From CALLVY01 sp937899855 (GTDB lineage Bacteria > Bacteroidota > Bacteroidia > Chitinophagales > Saprospiraceae): a stretch of DNA of 64,000 bases. The DNA lies in assembly GCA_039820405.1 (NCBI GenBank), contig JBCBQC010000003.1:235143-299142 (forward strand), written 5' to 3'. Each line of letters starts with the position of its first letter. Position 1 is the first letter of the stretch. The notes under the pieces are model-generated. The model searched no databases and was not told where the DNA came from. It was given only the letters and a program-made list of their open reading frames with translations. Made by a program: the position numbers and the translations under genes. Below are positions 53,964 to 62,546 of this stretch, piece by piece.

Positions 53964-54854
53964 TTAGGGGAGTTGTTGGTTGATGAAGTGGAAGAGGGCG
54001 TTTTTGTAGGGGGCACCGCCTTGGAGGAAGAGGTCGAAGTGGCCTCCGCCGGGGACGATGAACAATTCCTTTTGGGGGGAGGCCAGTTGGTCAAAGAGGG
54101 CCTGACCGTAGGTAACGGAGATATTTTCGTCCCGATCGCCGTGGGCGAGAAAGAGGGCTTGGTGGAGGTGGCGAACGGATTCGATGGGACGCACCTTTTG
54201 GGGGTCGAACTGGGCGAGCGCTCCAGCCCGTCGCAAGGCGTGGTCCGACAGCCAGCGTTTGCCCAGGCCCATAGAGAGGCGCTGCTGGTAATCGTATACG
54301 ATTTGATCCAGGCGGGTGAAGGTACTTTCGATGATGCCAAACTCAATCCGTTGTTCAATTTCCAGGGCCTGGATGGCAATGGCGCCACCCAGTGAATTGC
54401 CCCAGATGCCAATCTTTAAATCCGGCTGCTGTTGCCGGATGTAATCCACGATTCGGCTGATGTCTTTCTTCTCCTGGTAGCCAAAGGTACAAAACTCCCC
54501 GCCACTCCTTCCGTGCGCCCGACCATCGAAGACCACCGTCTCGATTCCCTGCTGAGCCAATTCTTTGGCCAGGGGGAGGAAGTGTTCTTTACAACCCCCA
54601 ATGCCGTGGACCAAGATGATGAGACCACGGACGGAATCTCGCGCACTCTTGATCCAGTAAGCCGCGAGGGGAAAGCCTTCTTCGGTGCGGAGGGCTAGCT
54701 CTTCACTGGACAGCTGAAGATCGGCCGGTTGGAGGTCTTCTTGGATGCGGGGGGGTTGTACGATGGCGTAGGGGGCGACGAAATGTACCGCCACACCGAA
54801 CAGGAGGGCCAGGAGTAAGAAGAAAGCGAGCGTGTATTTGATTTTTTGCCGCAA
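53964..54854 (-). CDS. Alpha/beta hydrolase with N-terminal membrane anchor
   Basis: A 296-residue protein. An N-terminal hydrophobic segment (YTLAFFLLLALLFGVAVHFV) is a signal anchor or uncleaved signal. The hydrolase fold has an HGIGG oxyanion motif at 83-87 and nucleophile Ser154 in GNSLGGA. Catalytic Asp and His candidates lie in LAHGDRDENI and PGGGHFDLF. The domain faces the periplasm if the anchor is inserted normally. The family includes esterases, lipases and peptidases; the substrate is unknown. It is followed on the same strand by nothing, and the GNAT gene precedes it by 6 nt, so the two are one unit. Confidence 0.9.
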   Translation of the reverse strand: MRQKIKYTLAFFLLLALLFGVAVHFVAPYAIVQPPRIQEDLQPADLQLSSEELALRTEEGFPLAAYWIKSARDSVRGLIILVHGIGGCKEHFLPLAKELAQQGIETVVFDGRAHGRSGGEFCTFGYQEKKDISRIVDYIRQQQPDLKIGIWGNSLGGAIAIQALEIEQRIEFGIIESTFTRLDQIVYDYQQRLSMGLGKRWLSDHALRRAGALAQFDPQKVRPIESVRHLHQALFLAHGDRDENISVTYGQALFDQLASPQKELFIVPGGGHFDLFLQGGAPYKNALFHFINQQLP

Positions 54855-54860
54855 TGGAAA

Positions 54861-55340
54861 TTATTTTACCGGCTCCCGCAAGCGCTTCCAATAAATCACC
54901 TTGTCTTCCCCCGCTTTCCAAAAATCCCGGATGGTTGCCTCGTGGTGGTGGGCCAAATTCTCGTAGAACCGACGGGTCCGCTGAAAATCGTCGGCGCCCG
55001 AGGTTTCGACGATCAGAATGCGGTGACCCAGCTGCCTGAGGTGTGTCTCCAGATAAACCATGATCTGACGACCAATGCCCCTACCCTGGGCCGCCTGCCT
55101 CACACCGATGGCGTAGAGGTTGAAGGTACCTTCGGTAAGTTGCTCCGGGGCGCAATAGGCCAAAGCGAGGACTTCGTCATTTTCGGTAGCCGCCAGCCAG
55201 ATGTCTTCACTCGCGGGCTGGACGAGGTAATTTGCAATCATCTCGTCCAATAGGTCCGGTGGGAAGAGTTCGATGGTCCGTAGGACGGCTTTTAAGGCAG
55301 CGAGGTCGGTGCGGACAACGGGGCGGATAAGTATACTCAT
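54861..55340 (-). CDS. GNAT-family N-acetyltransferase
   Basis: A 159-residue protein from the ATG at 55340 (MSILIRPVVRTDLAALKAVL); an in-frame start nine codons upstream is less family-like. The acetyl-CoA-binding motif A is visible as YAIGVRQAAQGRGIGRQIM, with preceding strand LALAYCAPEQL. The family transfers acetyl groups to amines of proteins, antibiotics or metabolites; the acceptor is unknown. It lies 6 nt ahead of the alpha/beta hydrolase gene. A possible promoter, TACCTTTG on the minus strand, is at 55430-55423. Confidence 0.9.
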   Translation of the reverse strand: MSILIRPVVRTDLAALKAVLRTIELFPPDLLDEMIANYLVQPASEDIWLAATENDEVLALAYCAPEQLTEGTFNLYAIGVRQAAQGRGIGRQIMVYLETHLRQLGHRILIVETSGADDFQRTRRFYENLAHHHEATIRDFWKAGEDKVIYWKRLREPVK

Positions 55341-55422
55341 GGTGGGTATTTTTAAATGCGGAAGCACACAGATTTTAGCGGAGCGACATTATGCCATACC
55401 GCCAAGTGCTCCGATCCGTTCC

Positions 55423-55430
55423 CAAAGGTA
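55423..55430 (-). promoter_or_regulatory. TAnnTTTG -7 element upstream of the GNAT gene
   Basis: TACCTTTG on the minus strand is an exact -7 match, 82 nt before the GNAT start. No well-spaced TTG was confirmed. Confidence 0.4.
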
Positions 55431-55515
55431 GAAAATAATAGGTCCTTGCCTCCCCAATGTGGGATTCCAGAAAATTAAAATTCCTACCTTCACCCCAAGC
55501 AAAGCCCTCACCCCC

Positions 55516-56616
55516 ATGCTCCTAGGCCCCTACCTATCCCCGCAGTTCCAACTCCGCAACCGAGTCGTGATGGCTCCCATGACGCGAAGCCGAGCCGACA
55601 ACGAAAAGGCCCTCGCTACCGACCTCATGGTCCAGTACTACCGACAGCGGGCGACGGCGGGGCTGATCATCAGCGAAGGCATCAACGTAAGTCCGCGTTC
55701 CGTCGGCTACGTCAATGTTCCCCAAATTCAAACGGCCGAACAAACCGCGTCTTGGAAAAAAGTAACCCGCGGCGTACAGGAGGGAGGCGGAAAAATCTTT
55801 GCCCAGTTGTGGCACGTCGGTCGGGTCTCCCACCCCGATCTGCTCGGTGGCCAACTTCCCCTGGCCCCCTCCGCCCTCAACCCCCATTCCCAAACCTACA
55901 CCTACGCCGGCTTCCGCCCCCGAGTGAGCCCGCAGGCCATGAGTGTGGAAGATATCCAAACCACCATCGCCGATTTCCAAAACGCCGCGGCCAATGCCCT
56001 GGCCGCCGGCTTCGACGGCATCGAAATTCACGCCGCCAATGGATACCTCTTCCAACAGTTTTTTGCCCAATCCGCCAACGTCCGCAGCGATGCTTACGGC
56101 GGTTCCTTAAAAAACCGCTGCCGCTTTTTGTTCGAAGCCCTGGAGGCCATTACCCAAGTCATTCCCGCCGCAAAAGTTGGCGTCAGAATCTCACCGGACT
56201 ACCGCGGCCGCAACGGCATCGAGCTGGATGACGAGACCACGCCCCTGTTTGAATTTATCGCCACCCGACTCAACGATTACGACCTGGCCTACCTACACCT
56301 CGGCAGCTACCATCCCCCCGGCGAGCCCGGTCTCCTGGCGAGCATTCGGCGTACCGCCCAACATTACCGCAAGTTCTACCGCGGTACTTACATCATCAAT
56401 CGGGCTTTTACCCAGGCCCTGGCCGAAGCAGCCATTAGCGAGGGGATTGCCGATCTGGTTGCCTTTGGGGAATTGTTTATCAGCAACCCCGATCTGGTCG
56501 CACGCTTTGCGCAGCACGCCCCCCTACAACCCGCCGACCACAGCACCTACTACACTACGGGCGAACGCGGCTATACCGATTATCCATTCTGGAAAGGTGG
56601 TGACCACCCAGAATAA
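55516..56616 (+). CDS. Old yellow enzyme family alkene reductase
   Basis: A 366-residue FMN-dependent TIM-barrel oxidoreductase from the ATG at 55516 (MLLGPYLSPQFQLRNRVVMAPMTRSRAD). The longer frame from 55459 adds an unlikely N-terminus. FMN and substrate motifs include APMTRSRA, FAQLWHVGRVSHPD, FDGIEIHAANGYLFQQFF and YGGSLKNRCRF. The family reduces activated carbon-carbon double bonds or nitro compounds with NAD(P)H. It is a single gene; the next gene has its own promoter element. Confidence 0.94.
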   Translation: MLLGPYLSPQFQLRNRVVMAPMTRSRADNEKALATDLMVQYYRQRATAGLIISEGINVSPRSVGYVNVPQIQTAEQTASWKKVTRGVQEGGGKIFAQLWHVGRVSHPDLLGGQLPLAPSALNPHSQTYTYAGFRPRVSPQAMSVEDIQTTIADFQNAAANALAAGFDGIEIHAANGYLFQQFFAQSANVRSDAYGGSLKNRCRFLFEALEAITQVIPAAKVGVRISPDYRGRNGIELDDETTPLFEFIATRLNDYDLAYLHLGSYHPPGEPGLLASIRRTAQHYRKFYRGTYIINRAFTQALAEAAISEGIADLVAFGELFISNPDLVARFAQHAPLQPADHSTYYTTGERGYTDYPFWKGGDHPE

Positions 56617-56701
56617 GAATTCTTGGCCAGGTCACCGAATGGAACGCCACAACACGGGAAAGTCCACGACTCGGCCCGTACGGAGGACCAATAAATGTTT
56701 T

Positions 56702-56709
56702 TATCTTTG
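56702..56709 (+). promoter_or_regulatory. TAnnTTTG -7 element of the GH3 gene
   Basis: TATCTTTG matches the Bacteroidota -7 consensus exactly, 50 nt before the GH3 ATG. No clear TTG lies at the best spacing upstream. Confidence 0.5.
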
Positions 56710-56759
56710 GCGCCGGCACGCACGTTGCCATTACGATCCACCAAACTGCCTCCAGCCAC

Positions 56760-59018
56760 ATGAAAAATTTTTCATCCATTGATGCCCTTTTGCTTTTCCT
56801 GTTCCTTCTGATTTGCCACGCTTGTACGCCCCCCAGTGTGGAAAAGGAGAATGCCAACACCACGGATATTGAAGCCAAAGTCGACGCGCTCCTGGCGCAG
56901 ATGAGCCCCGAGGAAAAAGTGGGGCAACTGGCCCTGCGGGGTCGGAGCAGTCGGGAAAAAGGTGCCCTACCGGAATCCTTGTTGGAGCGGGTCCGCCGGG
57001 GCCAAATCGGCGCCTTTCTCAACGTGATGGATACCAGTCACATGCGAGCCCTCCAGCGGGTGGCGGTAGAGGAAGGCCCCCACGGCATTCCCCTGCTTTT
57101 TGCCCGGGACGTCATCCACGGATTCAAAACCATCTTTCCCATTCCCCTGGGCCAGGCCGCCAGCTGGAATCCCGAACTGGTGGAAACCGGTAGCCGCGTC
57201 GCCGCCCTGGAAGCGAGCTCCGTCGGCATCCGCTGGACCTTTGCCCCCATGCTCGACCTTTGCCAAGACAGCCGCTGGGGCCGCATTGCCGAATCGCCCG
57301 GAGAGGACCCCTACCTGGCCAGCCAACTGGCCAGCGCCTACATCCGGGGCTTTCAGGGAAGCGACCTCCGCCAGCCCACCACGATGGCCGCATGCGCCAA
57401 ACACTTTTTGGCCTACGGCGCCGCCATCGGTGGCCGCGATTACAATACGGCGGTGCTGAGCGAGGAGCTGCTGTACAATTTGTACCTGCCCCCCTTCCGG
57501 ACGGCCGTCGACCAAGGGGTCTCCACCGTCATGACGTCCTTCAACGAAGTCAACGGCGTACCGGCCACGGGAAATCAAAAAATCTTAACCGATATCCTGC
57601 GCGATCAGTTGGGCTTTGATGGCTTTGTGGTGTCGGACTGGAATTCCTTGACCGAGATGATTGCCCACGGCTTCGCGCGCGATGCCAAACGGGCGGCCGA
57701 GCTGGCGGCCCGAGCAGGTCTGGATATGGAGATGACCTCGCAAGCCTACGACGACTTTTTACTGGATTTGATTGCGGAAGGATTGGTCCCGGAATCCCAA
57801 CTGGACTTCTACGTCCGCAATATCCTGCGCACCAAATTCCGACTCGGCCTTTTCGAACGCCCCTACGTACCGGCGGATCACCCCGGCACCTTTTACGCTC
57901 CCGATCACCTCGAAGCCGCTAAGACTGCGGTCGTCGAGAGTAGTGTTCTGCTAAAAAACGAAGGCCTCCTCCCTCTCGCTCCCGGCACGAAGGTTTTCCT
58001 CACCGGCCCTCTCGCCCACCAAGGCCGCGAGCAGTTGGGGACCTGGACCTTTGATGGGGAAGGCGATCGGACCCGCACCCCACACGATGCCCTGCCCGAA
58101 GCTACTTTTGTGGAGGGTTTGTCGTACAGCCGCGACCGCGACCGCGGACAGTTTGCCCAAGTCCTGGCGGCGGCCCGGCGGGCGGACGTAATCGTTTTTG
58201 TGGGGGGCGAAGAAGCCATTCTTTCTGGCGAGGCGCACTCCCGGGGCAAACTCCGCCTGCCCGGCATCCAGGAGGACCTCCTGAGCGAGTTGATCCAACT
58301 GGATAAGCCCATCGCACTGGTCCTCATGGCCGGACGCCCCATCAACGTCAGCGACTACCTTTCCGACCTGGATGCCTTACTGATGATGTGGCATCCCGGT
58401 ACCATGGGTGGGCCCGCACTGCGGGAGATGCTGTACGGGGAAGCCGAACCCTCGGGACGTTTGCCGGTGAGTTGGCCACGCGCAGCGGGGCAGTTGCCTT
58501 ATTTTTACAACCACAAGAGTACCGGTCGCCCCGCCAATCCCGAGAAATTTGTGGGCATCGAAGACATTCCGGTCGGGGCCTGGCAAAGTAGCTTAGGCAA
58601 CGAATCGCACTACCTGGACTTGGGTTATACCCCCTTGTTCCCCTTTGGCTACGGCCTGTCTTACGGCGAAGTCCAGTACGGTCCGCTAGAGGTTTCGGAT
58701 ACGGTATTGGTGGAAGGGCAATCCTTAGAATTGCGGGTAACACTGACCAATACGGGCGCCCGGTCCATGACGGAAGTGGTGCAGCTCTACGCCCGCGACC
58801 GCTTTGGCAGGGTCACCCGCCCCGTTCGAGAGCTGAAGCGCTTCCAAAAAGTCACCCTGCCTCCCGGCGAGCGACAGACGCTGCGATTTACAGTAACGAT
58901 GGACGACTTTAAGTATTACGACAGCGAAGGCCAGTACGGTGTGGAGAGCGGTACCATTGATCTTTTTGTCGGGAGCGATTGTACCCGTGCGGAAGGCCGC
59001 AGCATCGACATTCGCTAG
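56760..59018 (+). CDS. Glycoside hydrolase family 3 (beta-glucosidase-like), probable lipoprotein
   Basis: A 752-residue enzyme. The N-terminal signal (MKNFSSIDALLLFLFLLICH) ends at Cys22, a weak lipobox, so it is probably a periplasmic or outer-membrane lipoprotein. The GH3 N-terminal barrel has GPHGIPLLFARDVIHGF, SPGEDPYLAS and the catalytic nucleophile Asp293 in GFVVSDWNS. The GH3 C-terminal domain and a fibronectin-III-like domain (VTLTNTGARSMTEVVQLY) follow. It cleaves terminal beta-linked sugars, most likely glucose or xylose. There is no adjacent SusCD pair, so the polysaccharide target is open. Its stop overlaps the convergent methyltransferase gene by 4 nt. Confidence 0.94.
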   Translation: MKNFSSIDALLLFLFLLICHACTPPSVEKENANTTDIEAKVDALLAQMSPEEKVGQLALRGRSSREKGALPESLLERVRRGQIGAFLNVMDTSHMRALQRVAVEEGPHGIPLLFARDVIHGFKTIFPIPLGQAASWNPELVETGSRVAALEASSVGIRWTFAPMLDLCQDSRWGRIAESPGEDPYLASQLASAYIRGFQGSDLRQPTTMAACAKHFLAYGAAIGGRDYNTAVLSEELLYNLYLPPFRTAVDQGVSTVMTSFNEVNGVPATGNQKILTDILRDQLGFDGFVVSDWNSLTEMIAHGFARDAKRAAELAARAGLDMEMTSQAYDDFLLDLIAEGLVPESQLDFYVRNILRTKFRLGLFERPYVPADHPGTFYAPDHLEAAKTAVVESSVLLKNEGLLPLAPGTKVFLTGPLAHQGREQLGTWTFDGEGDRTRTPHDALPEATFVEGLSYSRDRDRGQFAQVLAAARRADVIVFVGGEEAILSGEAHSRGKLRLPGIQEDLLSELIQLDKPIALVLMAGRPINVSDYLSDLDALLMMWHPGTMGGPALREMLYGEAEPSGRLPVSWPRAAGQLPYFYNHKSTGRPANPEKFVGIEDIPVGAWQSSLGNESHYLDLGYTPLFPFGYGLSYGEVQYGPLEVSDTVLVEGQSLELRVTLTNTGARSMTEVVQLYARDRFGRVTRPVRELKRFQKVTLPPGERQTLRFTVTMDDFKYYDSEGQYGVESGTIDLFVGSDCTRAEGRSIDIR

Positions 59019-59968
59019 GCGGACGCGGTCCTCTGGGGGTGGGCTCTAAGTTCCAGTTTGTAATAGCCCAGGTAGCCCCGCTTCATAAAGTGGAGACCGA
59101 ATAGGCCCGCGGCTAATTGTTTGACAAAGGCGGGGGAAAGCAGGCGGGTACGGAGGAGGAATTTGACTACGCCGGGAAAGCGCAGGGCGCGTTTGGCGCC
59201 GCGGTAAAAAGCCCGGTAGTTGGAAAGGATGTTTGCCGTGTATTCGGTCGGAGGGTCAACGTGGAGGGTTGCCAATTGTGGGGCTCCAAGCACTTGCTCC
59301 AGGTCTTGGAAGCCATCGAGGGCAAAGCCCCAGGACAGCAGTTGGTAGGCCTTTTGTTCCCAATCCGTCGCCAGGGCGCTCGCCCCGGGTTTGACATAGC
59401 CATCAAAAATCACCATCCGCCCACCGGGATTTAGCCGCTGGGTAAAGTGCAGCAGCAGCTTGGGCAAGTCGCGGGAATGGCAGAGCGTTTCGACGGCGAA
59501 GATCAGGTCGTAGCGTTGGGGCTGGTGGCGGGGCTGGTCAAAATCATCCGGATAAAAACTAACGTTGGCCAGGGAGCGCGACTGCTGCCGGGCGCGGTCG
59601 ATGTTGCCTGGGGTGAGGTCGATACCGGTGAAGTGAACACCGGGGTTGCGGTTAGCCAGGTGCTGGGTATTGAAGCCCATGCCACAGCCCAACTCCAATA
59701 CTTGACCCAGGCCCGCTTCCCGGATGATGCCTTCGATGTAATCGGCTTGGTAGCGCAATTTTTCGCGGTGGGAGGCGCCCTCGGCGAAGGCAATCGGCAT
59801 GTGCATGGCACCTTCCGGGGAGTGGAACTTGCGGTAGTAAAAGGCCGACTGGGCGTAGTAGTCGCGGATGACCTGGGGGGACACCTCCGCCCGCTCGACG
59901 GCCCGTTCGCCGACAATGCGATAAATAGCGGTACAGTAATGCTGAATTTCTTCCTGGGTCATGGCCAT
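59015..59968 (-). CDS. SAM-dependent class I methyltransferase
   Basis: A 317-residue protein. The SAM-binding motif I is VLELGCGMGFNTQHLA at about 89-104, followed by FTGIDLTPGNIDRARQ (motif post I) and YDLIFAVETLCH. The N-terminal segment with YYAQSAFYYRKFHSPEGAMHM (in part) and the C-terminal region resemble sterol or small-molecule C-methyltransferases more than protein methyltransferases. The methyl acceptor is unknown. TACATTTG on the minus strand at 60021-60014 is a good -7 promoter element. Confidence 0.88.
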   Translation of the reverse strand: MAMTQEEIQHYCTAIYRIVGERAVERAEVSPQVIRDYYAQSAFYYRKFHSPEGAMHMPIAFAEGASHREKLRYQADYIEGIIREAGLGQVLELGCGMGFNTQHLANRNPGVHFTGIDLTPGNIDRARQQSRSLANVSFYPDDFDQPRHQPQRYDLIFAVETLCHSRDLPKLLLHFTQRLNPGGRMVIFDGYVKPGASALATDWEQKAYQLLSWGFALDGFQDLEQVLGAPQLATLHVDPPTEYTANILSNYRAFYRGAKRALRFPGVVKFLLRTRLLSPAFVKQLAAGLFGLHFMKRGYLGYYKLELRAHPQRTASA

Positions 59969-60013
59969 GGTATTTTACCTTTTCCCCACTGGCTTCGCTC
60001 ACCAAGATAGCAA

Positions 60014-60021
60014 CAAATGTA
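60014..60021 (-). promoter_or_regulatory. TAnnTTTG -7 element of the methyltransferase gene
   Basis: TACATTTG on the minus strand is an exact -7 match, 46 nt before the methyltransferase ATG. Confidence 0.45.
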
Positions 60022-60105
60022 AGCGGTCCGAAATTCACCGAACGATAAATGGGAAGGGCGATTGCTAAAATTTGGCGGTGGTAAAATATTTAGGGCACTT
60101 CCTCC

Positions 60106-60474
60106 TTGCTGCTTTCCCTTTCCTGTGCTTTCCTATTTGCCCAGAACGACACGCCAGCCGAGCGACGCTTCCAAATTGGGATCGCGTTTGCCACGGGGGA
60201 AACCCAGGTAAAATCCGATTTGCTCCAAACCTCCCCACTCAACGGCCGGGGCGAAGTCGCCTACGGCATCACGGTGGCTACCCACACCGACTACCTGCTC
60301 CAGCAACGGTTGGACGGAGGTCTGGAAATTGGTTTTCAGGAAGAATTGGCCCGGGGCTACTACCGGCTGGGCATCTTGTACGGCGAGTCGCTGGGCCCCT
60401 TCACCCGGGTCGGTACTCGGAAGCTCTACAGCCAGACGCTGCGCATAAAATTGGAGGTGGGAATTCGGACTTAG
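60106..60474 (+). CDS. Small secreted beta-rich protein, N-terminus uncertain (possible frameshift)
   Basis: A 122-residue frame from a TTG at 60106 (MLLSLSCAFLFAQND), the only start before an upstream stop. The C-terminal 100 residues alternate in the manner of outer-membrane beta-strands (FQIGIAFATGETQV, GLEIGFQEEL, TLRIKLEVGIRT). The signal region lacks the usual positive charge. A charged, hydrophobic N-terminus (MVKYLGHFLLAAFPFL if begun at the GTG at about 60078) exists in the overlapping frame and would join well after a one-base shift near 60110-60125. So this may be an intact short gene, a frameshifted gene or a sequencing error. No family is recognised. Confidence 0.5.
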   Translation: MLLSLSCAFLFAQNDTPAERRFQIGIAFATGETQVKSDLLQTSPLNGRGEVAYGITVATHTDYLLQQRLDGGLEIGFQEELARGYYRLGILYGESLGPFTRVGTRKLYSQTLRIKLEVGIRT

Positions 60475-60519
60475 GCCCACACTGGACCAGGAAAAAACGT
60501 AACTTAAGCTTTAAAACGC

Positions 60520-60843
60520 ATGGGATTTAACCAAAAATTCAAGACAATGGTGATCGACCACGTCAACGACGATCACCGCCCCGAGATGCGCGACATCCTG
60601 CGGGGCATTTGCCGGATAGATTGGGTGGAAGATGGAGAACTGGCGAGCTTTGACCAAGGGGGCATCGAAGCCCTGGGCTTCGGGGCGGATGGCCAAACCG
60701 TTCGCTACGAGATTCGCTTTCCCCAAGCCCTCGACAAGCCCAAGGAATTCCGACCCGCCCTCATCAAAATGGTCCACCAAGCCCGCGCCCTCCTCGAAGA
60801 CCAGACGGCCACCACGCCCGAGTACACGATCAAGGCGCGGTAG
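60520..60843 (+). CDS. DUF2470-like small protein
   Basis: A 107-residue protein (MGFNQKFKTMVIDHVNDDHRPEMRDIL). The IDHVNDDH segment, the region ASFDQGGIEALGF and a late VRYEIRFPQAL strand resemble DUF2470, the domain found at the C-terminus of HugZ-type haem proteins and in flavin-reductase-like enzymes. Here it stands alone. Binding of haem or flavin is only suggested by the family. It lies 45 nt after the small secreted-protein gene but shows no clear functional link to it. Confidence 0.65.
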   Translation: MGFNQKFKTMVIDHVNDDHRPEMRDILRGICRIDWVEDGELASFDQGGIEALGFGADGQTVRYEIRFPQALDKPKEFRPALIKMVHQARALLEDQTATTPEYTIKAR

Positions 60844-60865
60844 GCCTTTGCCGTAGCCCCGCCAG

Positions 60866-61654
60866 CTAGCGCAGCATTGCCACCAATTCGGCCTCGCTCA
60901 AGCGGACTTTGATTGCCTTGACCTGGCCACCGGTGATGTAAATCCCCGTTTGATCCTGGAAAGCGGGTTGGAAGGCGGCGTCGTAAATTTTACCCGCCCC
61001 CGCCGTCGGCTTGGCGAAAAATAAATTGCGAATCGGGACCAACCAAAATGGCATACCACTACCGCTGGTCATCTTCGTCTTATTGGGTCCCGGGTCGACG
61101 TTGACCACGCGGACTTCGGGCCACTCGGCGGCCAAATGATTCATCAGTAGCACCAGGGCAAATTTAGAATTCAGATAGGAGCCCATCAGCTTAACAAATT
61201 TTTTGGGTCGTTTGAGTTCGGCAACATCCAGGGCTTTTTGTCGGTGCAGGCCACTCGTCGCCGTGTTGACGACGAAGGCTCGCTCCGCACGATCCAGCAA
61301 TGGCCGGAGTGCTTGGGCCAAGAAGTAGGGCGTCAGCGCGTTGACCTCGAATTGCATTTCGTTGCCCTGCTCTGAATAGGTGGCCTTTTCGGCCAGCAGG
61401 CCCGCATTATTGAAGAGGCCATCCACGCGATCCCATTTTCCTTGAATCTCCTCGGCCACCTTGGCAAGCTCGGATCGCTTGCTCAAATCGGCGTAGAAAA
61501 AGTCGACCCCCTCGGTGGTACCCAGGGCCTCCACCGCAGCAGCTTGCCGCCCTTCGTGGCGGAGGATCAAACCCAGTTGGTGTCCCTCCCGCAGTAATTT
61601 TTTGCTCAGTTCCAGTCCGATACCGGAATGGCCTCCGCTCAGTATAAATTTCAT
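60866..61654 (-). CDS. Short-chain dehydrogenase/reductase
   Basis: A 262-residue Rossmann oxidoreductase. The cofactor motif is SGGHSGIGLEL (6-16), NNAG is at 82-85, and the active-site residues are Ser in NTATSG and Tyr160-x3-Lys164 in SYLNSKFAL. An Arg after the second strand (LRHEGR) suggests NADPH. Overall it resembles retinol-dehydrogenase-like SDRs. The substrate is unknown. It is a single gene convergent with the DUF2470-like gene. Confidence 0.92.
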   Translation of the reverse strand: MKFILSGGHSGIGLELSKKLLREGHQLGLILRHEGRQAAAVEALGTTEGVDFFYADLSKRSELAKVAEEIQGKWDRVDGLFNNAGLLAEKATYSEQGNEMQFEVNALTPYFLAQALRPLLDRAERAFVVNTATSGLHRQKALDVAELKRPKKFVKLMGSYLNSKFALVLLMNHLAAEWPEVRVVNVDPGPNKTKMTSGSGMPFWLVPIRNLFFAKPTAGAGKIYDAAFQPAFQDQTGIYITGGQVKAIKVRLSEAELVAMLR

Positions 61655-61700
61655 GGTTTAAAATTTTCAAGTGTTCCCGTGGAATCCGCCCCTCCCGACT

Positions 61701-62516
61701 TCAATCCCCCATCTCGATGGGCATGCGAATGACCCGCCCCTCTTCCTCCCACCGCAAGCTCCCCACTTCGTGATCAAACCGCCCATTGATGTTATTGCCA
61801 GCGGGATCTTCCAAGCGCGTGTTGATGTACAGGGAATAATGCCCCGCCCCCCACGGCCGCAGTGGCCGAAAGTACCAAGCCTTCTCCTCGGGCCCCAAGC
61901 TCAGCACACCTTCCACCGGCTGCTGCTCCGCATCGGTCAGGACCAATCGCTGACGCAGCGAAAACGCATCCAGGGATTGGGGAAAGCGCAGCACCAGCGG
62001 TACGCGACTGTGTACCGCTGGCACCACCACTTCCCACCGCGCCGTATCCGGTGCCTGTACATCAGCGGGGCCCACCCAAAAGGACTTTACAAAGGGAGGG
62101 GTGGTATTTCCATCCACATCCTCCAGAGCGCCGATGCGCAATTGGTAGGCCCGCTCCGCCTGCAAGGCTCGCCCCCGACGGAGGTGCGCCCGCAGCCCCG
62201 TCTTGACCCGCGCGGGGTCAAACAAGAGGGTCAACTGCTGTTGGCCGGCATCCCAGAGTTCGTAGACGTTATTGAACAGCGCCCCTTCCACCACCCTACC
62301 CCGCTCATCCAGCACCTGGATGTTTTCCAAATTCCCCGTAGCCTTCATCGGTTTGGAAAAGTGAACGTACATCCGTAAGATATTCTCGGGCAGGGTATCC
62401 GCCGAGGGGTAGACAGCCGTAACCGCCAATTCCTGCAGCCCTGATTCAGAAGTACAAGAATGGGTCAACAACAACAGGAGCAAACCCGCCCAAGGGTACG
62501 ACCAACTGGTGTGCAT
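61701..62516 (-). CDS. Putative lipoprotein with Ig-like domain
   Basis: A 271-residue protein from the ATG at 62516 (MHTSWSYPWAGLLLLLLTHSC); a TTG five codons upstream is also in frame. The signal ends at LTHSC, a plausible lipobox. The following segment (VTAVYPSADTLPENILRMYVHFSKPM) is typical of bacterial Ig-like SbsA-type domains, and a second beta-rich region follows. It is probably an outer-membrane or periplasmic lipoprotein. It lies 30 nt after the 436-residue lipoprotein gene on the same strand, so the two probably form a unit. No specific function is recognised. Confidence 0.8.
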   Translation of the reverse strand: MHTSWSYPWAGLLLLLLTHSCTSESGLQELAVTAVYPSADTLPENILRMYVHFSKPMKATGNLENIQVLDERGRVVEGALFNNVYELWDAGQQQLTLLFDPARVKTGLRAHLRRGRALQAERAYQLRIGALEDVDGNTTPPFVKSFWVGPADVQAPDTARWEVVVPAVHSRVPLVLRFPQSLDAFSLRQRLVLTDAEQQPVEGVLSLGPEEKAWYFRPLRPWGAGHYSLYINTRLEDPAGNNINGRFDHEVGSLRWEEEGRVIRMPIEMGD

Positions 62517-62546
62517 GGTTGTAGTATTCAAGTGGTCCTCAAAACA

